A stretch of 64,000 bases of DNA from Cycas panzhihuaensis (taxonomy: Eukaryota > Cycadophyta): NCBI GenBank assembly GCA_023213395.1, contig CM041465.1, positions 62,441,741-62,505,740 on the forward strand. The letters are read 5' to 3'. This document shows positions 21,609 to 33,270 of the stretch, in pieces. How positions within the stretch are numbered: the stretch's first letter is position 1; each line of letters opens with the position of its first letter. Both the position numbers and the translations under genes were made by a program. Under the pieces are notes generated by a model. It saw only the letters and a list, made by a program, of their open reading frames with translations, did no database searches and was not told the DNA's origin.

Positions 21609-24151
21609 TGAAACGCTCTCCACGGGCAATGATCCAACGCCTGGCGGGAAGGACACAAAACCACGGGGCTAATAGGCTAAAGAACGAGGATCATACCTCG
21701 CGGGACGTCCGTCTTGGCCGAGGCGAGTGCAGGGGCAAGGTGCTGGTTGCTTCGGTAGCCGTGCTGGCGAGACCCTCCTACCCTTCGGATGGCGGGAAGG
21801 GAAAAAGAAACTTCGCCGCTACTTCTCAAGGCAATGAGAAAGCGGCGAAGGGGTAACCAACCAAGCGTGTCGCGGGTAAGATATGTGCAAGCGGCTAAAG
21901 GGGATCGGTCAAAGAATCTCGAGACACTATAGTGTGCGGGGTGTAGCAAAGAAAGCAAGCAAATGTAGAGCAAAAGCAAGTACAAAATAAATAGTTATTT
22001 CTTTTCCTTTTCCTTATATTTCTCTAACTACCAAAGCAAGCGTAAAAGCGTAGAGCGAGAAAAAGGAATATGAAGGGTGAGCGGAGAATACCTGGATCCG
22101 GCGGTTGGGCCGACGCAGGTGTCCGTCCACGGTTGCGCTTCCTCCCGTCGTCCTCCTCGTGTGCGACGTCGGTTGCAAGCGGTGATGGGGGATCACTTAC
22201 CTCCCAAAGCAAATAAGCACTAACTAAAGCGAAATGAGAAAATAAACCTCGGAACCCCATACACAAACGCAAAAACGTACCAAGCAACTGTCCACCCCCA
22301 ATGGGTCGACCCTATCGTCCTCGTCTGAGCAGCTCCTGCAAGCAAATGAGCGGAATACCTTCCTCTCGAAAGAGAGGCTACGAGATGCCAAAAGATATAT
22401 GTATATATGTTGCAAGTAAAGCGAACTAAGTTAAAAGATATGGCTAAATGCTAACATGCAATAAAAGAAGCAAAGTCACACGATAAGCATGCCAAGGTCA
22501 CATACCACAAACGCACCCCAAATGGGGTTGAGTATAGCCTCGGGATGGCTAACTCACCCACGAGAGGTCTCCACAGGGTGTAAGGGAAACGATGCTAGCA
22601 TGCGACAAAAAGATCATGGAGCAACGGGTAGCATATGCCAAGGTAAACACTCAACCGATTCTCAAAGCCTCTCTAGCCCTACTTCTTAAGCAAAAGCGGA
22701 GAATAAGGGGGGAGAGGAAAAGGGACGGAACCCTTGGGGAGTAGGCCGGCAATGGGGGCGGAACCCGCCTAATCTCCCTCAAACCCTCGTGTAACCCTTT
22801 ATGCGGTTTGCCCAAGAAATGGCAAAAGAGAAGGATGGGAGAAGAAGGGTGAGTGGAAGAAAAGAATGGGAAACTAAGCCTATCCTCGGGTGACACTCTA
22901 ATAAGCCACAAATACTATGGTTCCTTGCATCAACGGCTAAGGGAAACCAAGAAAGTGCATATATAAAAGGAAGCAAAGAGTTGCAAGTGAAATAATACAA
23001 AAAACAAGCAAAAACACCAAAGAAATGACACCAAATACCTCAAATGATGAAGGAGGAGTGCATGTGAGCACTTGGCAACTTGGAGCGGTCCAAGAGATGC
23101 CTATGAAGCAATGTAGCATGTCCCTTGCGGGAGAGAGGAGTGGTGGAGCCTCATGCAAGAAAGTGAGATGGAAATGGTTCCTTGCAATGGTTTTCTTGGT
23201 GCAAAATCCTCTTAGAGGCCTTCAATATGTGTGAGGAGGAAGAGTGCTTGGATTGGAGCTCGTGAGGCGTGATGGCCTGTATCTCCAGCAATAGCAGCCC
23301 TTGGTGCCTCCGTCCCACAGCTGTTGAAAGGTGTCTCTTGTTCTTGTTTGTTTGTCTTGTCTTTTTTGAAGAAAACTTGAGAGGAGAGTGAAGTAGAGAG
23401 TAGAAAAATTCATTCAACAATCATCATAATGAGGCAAATGAGTGAAAAAAGAGTTTTTATGTCTTGAGTGAAGCAAGTGAACGTTGGGGGGCCTCGGGCG
23501 CCTCCAAGCGGTTGGGAGCCATGGCCGGTTCATGAAAAATCGCGACCAGCATCAGCGTGTTTCTTTTCAAATTTTAAGCGATCGTCGCGGTGCAGAACTT
23601 GGCGATGCGCTAAGTTCTGTGATGCAGCTGTGCCCATTGCAAACTTTGTGGTACCGCTAAGTTTGCGGTGACATCTGAATTTGAAAAAGAAAAAATGCAA
23701 CCTAAAAGTCACAAAATGACTTTTAAGGTAAGAACAAGGGTCGAGCATGAATTAAATCAATCGGGGAAGGCCAGGCGGTGGGCAAATGCAGAAAGCGATG
23801 CAAAGAGCCTAACTAAGGGTTAAACCGAGCTTAGGAAGGGTTTGCAACATAAGTGGCACTTATTGTAATAAGGACAAGCAGTGGCGAGGCGTCTGAGAGA
23901 CCATGGAGACGTCGTGGGTGGTTGTATGCCATACGGGGTGTCGCATTCGCTGATGAATGCCCCATTGTGAGTCGTCATAGGCTAAAAGGTGCGTTAGGCA
24001 CATGCATAATGAACAAGCAATCAAACAGTGCATATGGGCGGGCACATGTCAATCAAACCATTCCCAATTCTGCGATCATAAGTAAGCAAAGTCACGGCAT
24101 ATACCTGCACAAACTGTCGATGTCGTCCGAGTCCATTCGATGGCGGAAACA
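21609..24151 (-). repeat. 5' LTR of T2 (2,543 bp)
   Basis: Partner of 14,263-16,810. Starts on the minus strand at 24,151 with TGTTTCCGCC next to the right-hand GTACC duplication and ends GTTTCA at 21,609 before the primer site. Confidence 0.92.
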
Positions 24152-24156
24152 GTACC

Positions 24157-25420
24157 CATCCCGTGTTCCAGAAGCAGCGTCCTCTCCACCCTAAACTCTT
24201 GGCTATTGTCAAGATGGAGGTTGAGAAGCTTTTGGATGTTGGACTTATCACTTCTATTGATTACCGTAAATGGATATCCAATATTACTCCCGTTGCTAAA
24301 AAGAATGGGTCTATCCAGATATGCGTTGATTTTTGTGATATCAACGATGCATGTCCTAAGGATAACTTTTCACTCCCTTTCATCAATCAAATCATTGATC
24401 GAACTGTCAGATTCGAAGTTATGTCCTTGATGGATGGCTTCTCTGGCTATAATCAAATCTAAATATCTCCTGAACACCACCACAAGATGACCTTCACCAC
24501 CCCGTGGGGTACCTTTGCCTACAAGGCAATACCCTTTGATCTTAAAAATACAGGTGCTACTTACCAAACAGCGATGCACTTTATCTTCCATGACCTCATT
24601 GACCACACATTGGAGGTCTTTATGGATGACATGATGGGTCTCTGATGTGTCAGGGCCCATCATCCCTCCGACTTGTGGGCCATCTTCTCTCGATGCCACA
24701 AATACCATGTAAGCCTAAATCCACTCAAGTATGTGTTTGTCATTACCTCAAGTAAACTCCTTGGATTTCTTGTGTCAAAACAAAGAATTCAAATTGACCC
24801 TGATAAGGTCAAGGCAATCCTTGATATGCCACCTCCTAGGACCCAACGACAGATCAAGTCATTCCTAGGTAGGCTTAGTTTCCTCAGGCACTTCCTGGTA
24901 GACTTCACCATAAGCGCTAAACCCTTAACCAACCTATTGAAGAAGAGAGCCCTATTTGTTTGGTCTGATAAGGCCCAACAAGCCTTTGAAAGACTTAAGG
25001 AAGCCCTTGCTTCCACTCCTATGTTGGCACCCTCTTACTTTGATAGGCCCTTCATTCTTTATACCTCGGTGACTGATGAGTCCCTGGGCGCTATGTCGGC
25101 TCAGGAGGATGACTCAGGAGTTGAGAGAGCTATTTACTTTATCATCCACACCCTTCTGGCTGCCGAACTTAATTACTCTCCTGCCGAGAAGGAATGCCTC
25201 TCCTTGGTCCATGCGACCAAGAAGTTTAGACATTACTTGCTTGGTAATACCACCAAGGTGATCGTCCAGTCTGATCCCTTGCGATATCTACTTACTCATT
25301 CAGACCTGACGGGTAGGGCTAGTCGTTGGGCCGTCCTGCTTCAAGAGTTTGATTTTCATATCATCAACCAGAAATTGAAGAAGAGGATGGTAGTGGCTGA
25401 GCAACTTGTAGACGCCCCTA
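24157..25420 (+). pseudogene. T3 reverse transcriptase and RNase H
   Basis: Resumes the T3 polyprotein after T2. RT motifs in order: KMEVEKLLDVGLITSIDY, DFCDINDACPKDNFSLPF, MSLMDGFSGYNQI, TFTTPWGTFAYK, EVFMDDMMG (catalytic Asp pair, codons 24,625-24,630), LLGFLVSKQ and FLGRLSFLRHFL. The gypsy RNase H follows from about 25,050 (FILYTSVTDESLGAM, AELNYSPAEKECLSLV, SRWAVLLQEFDFHII). Stops at 24,460 and 24,643 break it; 24,673-25,614 is open for 313 codons. The linker to integrase is only about 70 codons and has no second RNase H. Confidence 0.9.
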
Positions 25421-25494
25421 TCCGTAACTCACTCGATGCCCCCGTTGATGATTCCCTTCCTAATGAGTCCATCTTGACTATTCAGGACCTCCCT

Positions 25495-26763
25495 CCCCAT
25501 CCACTCATTGACAACGAGTGGTATGGTGATATTGTGCTGTATCTCACACAGCAACAATACTACCCTGAAATTAGTAGTAAGGTTAGATCTCATATCCAGA
25601 CTTCTACTAGATAATACTTCCTCATGGATGAAGTATTATACAAGAGGTCTTTCGATGGGATTCTCCTCAACTGCATCACCATCGACGAAGCTGACCAAAT
25701 ACTCCACGGGTACCACCATGGTATTTGAGGGGGCCACTTTGGGGGCTAATCCATGGCCCAAAGGATCCTCTGCATGGGTTACTATTGGTCGTCTCTCTTT
25801 AAGGACACCCATGCTTTTACCCTGAGGTGTCGGCGATGTCAAGAACACGCTAACATCTCCCATGTGCCTTTTGAGGCCCTTCATCCTATCGTATCTCCAT
25901 GGCCTTTCACTCAGTGGGGTCTAGACCTTATCAGGGCTATCTCCCTATCTTTCTCGTCACAACATAAGTTTATCTTGACTGCCACGGAATACTTTACTAA
26001 ATGGGTGAAGGCCATCCCTCTGGTTACTACCCCTGGTAAGATAATAGCTACCTTCATTTACCAGTACATCATTTGCCATTTTGGGATTCCTGACATCCTG
26101 ATTACTGACAACGAAACCCCCTTTTGCAATAAGGAGATGGATGAGCTTTATGAGAAATTTAAAATCTCTCACAAAACTTCCTCTCCTTACTACCCCCAAG
26201 TAAATGGTTAAATAGAGTCATTCAATAAGACTCTGGTTAACATCTTAAAGAAAACTGTCACTCAGTCTCAAAGAGACTGGGACCTTCATCTCCCTTCCAC
26301 TTTATGGGCTTACCTCACCTCCATCCGCTCCACCATGGGAATGACCCCATTCTCCTTGGTCTACGGTACCGAGGCGGTACTCCCATTAGAAGTGGAGATT
26401 CCTTCCTTGTGTGTTTCTCTTCGAGGTCTCATCAATAAGGAGTCGATCCGTCAGGCTCACCTCCTAGACCTTGAGGCTTTGGATGAGAGATGTTTAGCTA
26501 CCTACCAGGCTAACCTAGCATCCAAAGCCTGCTCACAAAGGACCTATGACAAACATCTTTGTTCTTGTCCTTTATTTCCTATGGACCACGTCCTCAAATT
26601 GGAGTATCTTCATGACCGCTTAGCCAAATTTAAGCCCAAATGGGTTGGACCGTTCGTTGTTATCGAGAGCCTCGGTAATGGCGCTTATAGGATCACCACC
26701 TTGGAGGGTCTTAAATTTGAGAAAGTTGTTAATGGGAAATTTCTTAAGAAGTTTTACTTATGA
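25495..26763 (+). pseudogene. T3 integrase
   Basis: Zinc-binding region with HHG and CRRCQ at 25,690-25,850; core domain with D in WGLDLI (about 25,924), D in LITDNETPF (26,106) and E in IESFNKTL (26,215), preceded by a TAA where relatives have CAA. FTKWVKAIPL and WAYLTSIRSTMGMTPFSLVY are typical of Tat integrases. The C-terminal domain is open in 26,335-26,763 and ends KWVGPFVVIESLGNGAYRI ... FLKKFYL, then TGA. All three catalytic acidic residues are present; the main defects are the stops and the interrupted zinc finger. Confidence 0.9.
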
Positions 26764-27308
26764 CCTTGTTGTCACCTCAGCCATGCTTCGAAATGAGCCT
26801 AAACTACCATCTTAAGTTTGTTCCCATTCTTCCCAGCCACAGGTGGAATGATGACTTACGATGCCCTTTACCGTTTCCTTTTAGTTCCCCCTACGGAACC
26901 CTCATTCCCATTTTCCTTGAGACCCTATCCTCCTATTTGGGCATCCCCCAGATAGGACAACGCTCTGGAGTATCGTCACTCCCCTCTTGCTTAGTATTTC
27001 CTTTGCATATTCCACAATGTTTCTATCTGGATATGTGTGTCGCCCTATTTCCTAACCCCACATATGTCTATCACCTCTACTCATGGTGGTTATGCGTGCT
27101 CCTGTTAGGTATATGGCCCTACATGAAAGGAAATGTGTGCCACCTAAACAAATATCATAACACAAAGCTCATACAATAATCAGCTCAAAATGCAACTATA
27201 CATACCCTCGTACATCCGTGCATCCATAGACACATAAACATATAAAAAAAACATACATATCATCCATCACATAAAATATACACATCATCATATGCTAAAA
27301 TGGGGTAC
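26764..27308 (+). other. T3 post-integrase segment, up to T4 insertion
   Basis: Conserved in T1, T2 and T4 but with shifting frames, so probably non-coding although 26,760-27,179 is open for 139 codons. Contains a stretch reading SYLGIPQIGQR in T3 and an equivalent in T2. Ends with a run rich in CATA repeats and AAAATGGGGTAC, where T4 entered (TSD GGTAC 27,304-27,308). Confidence 0.5.
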
Positions 27309-30070
27309 TATTTCCCAACTAGTGGGAATGGATACGAAGAGGTCGACTCAGGTAAGTACAGGTATGTTTCTCACTTTACTTTTGCTTCTTGTGATGAGTA
27401 CTTGCTTGCATGCTACATGTTTTTCGTAGATGGTTTGCACCATCTACACCTCTTTAGCCTATGACGACTATAGCAGGGGCACACTTTTAGCAAGTGTGGC
27501 ACCCTAGTGGTTGCGTCACCTCCCGCAATCTTCCCTACTCCCCTTAAGGCTTATTCAACTTATGTGATGTTTATTTGTTATGTTGTTTTATCACCACTTA
27601 GTCTCCTTGTTGTGTCCTTGAGCTCCTTGATTGCTTTTTGTGGTTCTTGGTCCTTTGTTTTCCCTTGGGTAGGTGGGTCTGCCCCCCTGCCAACCTCCTA
27701 GTGCCACAACTTTGCTGCCTGGCGGCTATTTGGGCCGGTTGGCCCTTGGCCTGCCATGATAGAGTTCACAAGATCTTGTGGTATTTATCGTGATCTTGTG
27801 ATATGTCTTGAGTGGTGACTATTATAAACTATTTTTTTAAACCCGCCCTGTCAATTCTCGTATTTATTACAGAATTTCCACGTGTCCTTCGACCCACCTC
27901 AGCACCAGTTGAGTCCTAATCACTTGATTAGGGTTGGGGCTAAGTATTTAATCTCTTCTTAAGTCATTTTTTAGGCTCTCTTTCAAAGGAACACTAAGGA
28001 AATTCGTCATTCTCTCTACTCTACTCTTCTGCTCTACTGTACTCTCAAGACCTGCAACTGCTCCTTTGTGACCAACCCTCCTTAGGCCTCACTGTGACAT
28101 CCTCACATCCTATTGCATGCCCTGAAGGGGGCATTCTTGAGGAGTTTTCAGGGTCTCTTTGCCCAGGCAAGCACCAAGTTGTTTCAGTTGTTTTAGAAGT
28201 GGGATTTCTCTCAGTCACCTCAGCATGGGCCCTATACCTACTACATCTCATCCTTCTTCATAGGTATTCAACATCTTCTTAGTAGGCTCTTGTAGAGGCA
28301 AACACCTCCTCACTTTCCTTGAGGTATTTGTTGATTTGAAGCTCTCTTCTTGCTCAGTTCATGCCCAGCTTTGTGCATGCTTGTTGCTAGTTTCTTTTTT
28401 TTAGTTTCTAGAGTTTGTCTCTTGATTTGCTATAGTTATTTCTCTACTATTTGAGGCTCCTCTCCTGCGTTTCATGACTAAGACAGTAGCACAAGAGGAT
28501 TTCACAGAGTTTGGGATAGAGCTGGGTGGATTACGTACCACCCTTATGCTCCTAAGACGCTTCCACCGTCCAAACCCTCCTCTTTTGCCCTAGTGCTATC
28601 CCTGGAGTGGGCAAGGGATTAGGAGATCATTTCTAGCTACTAAAACTAGCGTTTACACCTATTTCAACAGTGGTTTGTAGGCTTGTTTCTCCCATTCGGG
28701 CAACGCATAAGCCCCAGAGGCTCCTTCTAGCTCAACTCCTCTCTCAATGGTCTAGTTTGCTCCCTATAGCACTCTGGTCCATTGTGGACTCCCTTAAGCT
28801 CCCTTTGTACTTTTGTTAACCATGTTTACAGCCAGTTTTTGTAGCCATACTCTCGCAGCCCCGTGGCTCCTTGAAGGAGAGTAGGGTTGCCCTTTGCGGG
28901 AAGTGGGTCACTTTGAGGCTCACCTATTTACATACCTTTCATTTGGGTATTTTCATACCATAGTCTATCACTGTAAAATTGTGATTGGTGAGTACTTACA
29001 TGTATGTATATAGATCTAGCTTTCGGCATATGCATATATATGTTTTGGTGCTCTTCCTCATATTATTAGCCTCCTTTCTCCAAAAGGGAATCTTTGTGTT
29101 CACTTGCAAGTAAAAGAAGAATGCGAGGAACTTCTCCTCCCTTCTTTCTCCTAGGTAAGTGAATCCATTTGCATTTTGTCGTAGCATTTTATTTTCACTA
29201 TCACTTTCCTTTCCATTTCTAGCATTTTATTATTACTTTCCGGGGAAGGTAAGGAAGCCCCACGCTCTAGCCCACCATGACTTTTCGCTACTTATTTCGT
29301 GGAATGACTTGGAACATCTAGTGGGAGCATTGCCACCTCAACCATGCCTTTATCCTGAGTATGTGACCTTACTTTGCTTCACTTTTTCCATTTTGGAAAG
29401 GTTGCATGGTAGTAATTTAGAGAACATAAAGGAAAAAAGGAAATAAACCTCTTTTATTTGCATGTTGTATATTGCACTTTACATACCATACCTGTTTAGG
29501 AAAAGGACTCCTAGGAATTTTCCTTTAGTCTTTTCCCTTAGCTCGTAAACCTCATCCTCACCTCCTTGGCTTGTTCTGTTTGATTCGGTTTGCTTGCACA
29601 TACCCTAGCACTCTCGCTTCCTTTGGTTGTACCCTTAAGGAGGGATTTTGGGGAGATCAATCGCTCCCATCCCCTTCCTCTTTCCTCGGTTCTATTTGCC
29701 TAGTCAAATAACTAAGGAGTTCTTAGCCGTGCCATAGGCTATTCGCCTACCTCGCTTTCGGTCGTTTCCCTCTGCCATAGGGGAACCTTCGGGGATTCTC
29801 TTCCTCCCCTTCTAGCCATCCAAGGGTGGGAGGACTTTCCTCGGCCTATCCAGGCTACCTTTCTGCCTTCCCTCTTCCTAGTTGAAGTAGGGGAACCACC
29901 CTTAGGTAGTTGGGTATCATCCGCAGGTCTCAAACTCGCGCTCTGGTGCACGGGGCACCCTGCGTGGTACTCACCTTACTCATAGGATTTTATCCATACC
30001 CTCGATACCATTATTGATCATCGTCGATATTCCTACTTAGCTAGGTTGTTATTTTGTAGATGCGCATCCA
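27309..30070 (+). repeat. 5' LTR of T4 (2,762 bp)
   Basis: Begins TATTTCCCAACTAGTGGG (TG to TA at the terminus) and ends GCGCATCCA before the primer site. Aligns with 41,265-43,870 (roughly 7-10% different in sampled parts) and, more distantly, with the T3 LTRs. TATA-like TATTTAA at 27,945-27,951. The palindrome cluster at about 27,770-27,840 is degenerate here. Confidence 0.9.
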
Positions 30071-30090
30071 CTAGCAACCATACTAGGGAC
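30071..30090 (+). other. Primer binding site of T4
   Basis: CTAGCAACCATACTAGGGAC next to the LTR end, the T4 version of TGGCGACCATACTGGGGA. G-to-A changes at two positions fit decay. Confidence 0.6.
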
Positions 30091-30330
30091 TTGCAAGTAA
30101 GGGAGCTAGTCTTCATCCCTTCCTGTTGGTATTGCTACCTTCTAGTGGTTCCTTTCACTTTATCTCCTTTGTTGGGTAGCCCCTAACGCGTACTCCTTGC
30201 GGCTCTTTCTTTCTTCTTAAGTGTTGGTAAGCTTTATATGTGACACTTCTCTCATCACTTACGTGGTTTGCCTCCATTGTTAGAAGATCCTGGGTATCAT
30301 CCTCTTTCATCGTCAGATTCTGATTCAACC

Positions 30331-32744
30331 ATGGAAGGATATCCTTTCACTGGGCCTATCACGCCTTTGCCTCAGGAACTCACGAGTTCCCTACATCTAT
30401 TCTAGGATCCACCCAAGAAGGTGATGATCCTATCTACTACCCGGGTGACCAACATCATCCCCTTGACATCCATCCTTCTACCTATACGGTAGAAGACCCA
30501 TCTTCTCTTAAGGTTCACCATTTAATTGGTGATTCTTATAAGGAGCGCACTAAGGGGTCTACATCATTTGAGGTCCCATCCACCTCTTATGGTCACGTAG
30601 ATACCCCTCCCGCTGATGTGGTTGAAGCTATTAGCAAGTGTTTTCGAGCAGCTCGTCTTCAATTATGTCCTAGGTGGTTTGAAGATGTTTTGTGTGGTGC
30701 AGCATCTTCTTCATCCACTCCTTTACCACCTTCTTCATTCACACCTGCTCCTTCTACTATGAGTAACCCTTTTGTTCTTGTGCATTCGTCACATTCCATT
30801 CCTACACAAACCTTAGCGATGAATGTTGCGCCTTATATCCCTCATTGTGGTCCTAGTTCTTTAGGACCCTCTCATGGTATGTCTTTCCTTTAGTTGGGGG
30901 TTAGCATACCCTTTCCTAGTCAAGCTAATGTGCCATCCCCTAATGTGGTGCATGCATTCCCTAGTAGGCCTATAGGTCCTACTAGCTCTTTAGTCGCTAG
31001 TCATGTGGGACCCGCTCCCATATATCCCTAGAACCAACCTAGTGGTTCTTCTCTTTACATACCCCTAGGTTATATCTCTCAACCTTGGGGGCAGGGTAAA
31101 GTGAGCAACATTCCAGCTTATGGTATGGATCCGCTACATCCATATGGGGTTGCACCACCTACGGGTGGCTCATATAGACAAAACCTAGTCCCACACCCCT
31201 CTTTTCCACCATCCGATGTAACATCTTACGCAGTGCCTTTGCAAGGGAACCCAACTTCCTTTCAAGGTGCCTATCCTCAAGCCCCTTTTCAACAAGGGGC
31301 ACTTCCCCAAGGAGGGATAGGTTTACCACCCCCATCCGTTCCTTGCTCATTACTATTTATCGATCCTATGGTCCATGCAAGGGCACATCTCTTTATGGAC
31401 TATCGATCGACGCCATTGTCTGTTAAGGCACTAAGGACTAACTTACTGCCTCATCCTCCTGAAGTTCCTAAATTCGATGGAACTTTCTCGCAGGACCCAA
31501 CAGAGCACGTCCATAGTTTTTCTATGGCATGTATTGATTACTGGGCCTATGACCACATCTTGATGAAATTATTCCCTTGATCTTTATAAGGCGATGCCCT
31601 TAAGTGGTTTTATCACCTTCCCGCTCATCCCATTTTCTCGTTCCAACAACTTCTGGATGAGTTCATCAATTATTTTGATGTCGCTCGACCATTTGAAAGT
31701 GGAATGAAATCTCTTCTATCGCTCAAGCAAGGTCACGATGAGATGAATTGTGACTTTGTGCGATGATTCCACGACCTTCTTCATTCCACTAAGGCCACAT
31801 TGCCTAAGGAATTGAAGAGGGACCTTTTCGTTAACGTACTTTACCCCGAAGTATATATGGAAGTCCTTAAGATAGGGGCAATTACATGTGACTCCACGAT
31901 TGTAAAGTGCTTAATGCTTGAGGCTATTAAGATCCAGGCTAGACTCAAGAAGCCTCTCAAGCCCTCACAACGACATAAGGTACCACCTCCAACTAAAGAT
32001 ACTAAATCGTAATAATCTTCTAGGTCTTCTTCTCATCCAACTGAGAAGACCCTAGATCCACTTACATCCACTATACATTCATTCGAACGTATGATGAAGG
32101 AACTCAAATTATAAGCTCCTTCATCCCCAACTTCTAACAAACAAATGTGGTAAACTACCTAAGCTTCCCTCCCTAGGAATGGTGCCTAGTCCTCTTAAGC
32201 AAAGAAACCCGATTCCTTACTTAAGAAGAAGTGGTGTTCCATTCATGGGGAGTGCTTCCATAATGACTCATGTTGTAGGGCCCAACATCCCAAGGATGCC
32301 CCTCGATATGACTCCTCCCCTAAACGGGTCTCAAGGCCTAATCTAGACCAACCGATCCATAAGGATCTGTTCCCCAAATATGGGGAACGTGATTGCAACA
32401 CTCAACCCAAAAATGACTGAAACCAGGGAAGATCACATAATTCCCATCCTTCCTGTGATAAAGGGAAGGGTACCTGGGATTCGTCTTCTTCTTCACGTTC
32501 CCCTAACCAATGCACTCCTTCACCTTCACAGTCCTGGAATAAGGGAAAGAAGGTGATCCAAATGCTTGAGGCTACTCCTCTGTACGCCCTTACTCAGTCC
32601 CAAGCTGCCAAAGAAGCAGCTGGTGCTTCTTCTTCTATTCCTTCTGTTCCTCTTCTGGAGAATCGTCCTCTGAAAGTGCCTCTTTTTCCCAAGGCCATTC
32701 CCATACATCCTAGTCATTATGATTTTTGAAGGGCACTTACCCAA
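30331..32744 (+). pseudogene. T4 gag, decayed
   Basis: The ATG at 30,331 lies in the same context as T1-T3; the main frame needs one shift shortly after. Open stretches: 30,618-30,893 (VVEAISKCFRAARLQLCPRW; Ser/Pro-rich) and 31,101-31,580 (Pro/Gln-rich repeats FQGAYPQAPFQQGALPQGG, then LFIDPMVHARAHLFMDYRS and FDGTFSQDPTEHVHSFSMA). Gag core about 31,540-32,010; Cys/His segment WCSIHGECFHNDSCCRAQH at about 32,235. Numerous TAG/TAA codons match CAG/CAA/TGG in sister copies. Confidence 0.85.
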
Positions 32745-33270
32745 CCTACTATGAAGGGTAAGCCTTTCTCTATCATTAACGAACTCCATGCCGTCGCTGC
32801 GGGAATGTCCTCGATGGATGTTTTGAGGAGTTGTCCTAAGCAAGGAGCCCTCCTTTTGGAAGGTTTAGGCTCAAATGATATGCATGTCCATACTTTGGGT
32901 GTCACCCAAAGCCATGAGCTTGTTATTTCTTTTGATCCTAAAGACCTTCCCCCCATGTGTGAAAGGGAACGTCAGTGGAACTTCTCGTTCACCATTACCA
33001 TTGATACACCTAACTATACCCTGCGAAGGACTATTGTCGATAACGGTTCTTCCATGAAAGTCATGCCCTTACGTGTTATGCAAGAGTTTGGTATTTCTGC
33101 CTTGGAACCTATTCCATAGCGATGCCAAGGCTACGACGGTAGCGAAAAGACCCCATTGGGATCTGTCTCGATCCTGCTCACTCTCGAGGGCAGGACTGTC
33201 CTCCATGACATTATAGTCCTTAACATCGATGTCGACTACAACCTTCTATTGGGTCAACCATAGCTTGACC
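32745..33270 (+). pseudogene. T4 aspartic protease
   Basis: Open for 122 codons from 32,751: INELHAVAAGMSSMDVLRS, RQWNFSFTITIDTPNYTLRR, active site IVDNGSSMKVM, then a TAG replacing TGG in the WRCQGYDGSEK motif and the end VDYNLLLGQP. Same D-N-G triad as the other copies. Confidence 0.82.

Larger units (their letters stand above)
14263..24151 (-). mobile_element. T2: non-autonomous gag-protease Tat-type element
   Basis: 9,889-bp minus-strand element inside T3, flanked by TSD GTACC (14,258-14,262 and 24,152-24,156). 5' LTR 21,609-24,151, gag, protease, linker, tandem repeats, short 3' region, 3' LTR 14,263-16,810. There is no trace of reverse transcriptase, RNase H, integrase or the antisense gene. 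The deletion junction is shared with T1. With a 313-codon open gag stretch and near-identical LTR blocks, it looks the youngest element here. Mobilisation would need polymerase and integrase from autonomous relatives such as T3/T4. Confidence 0.92.

Noticed and set aside
26760-27179. 139-codon open frame as an extra T3 protein
   Set aside because: Frame not kept in T1, T2 or T4, and no start or domain in common; kept only as a conserved segment.
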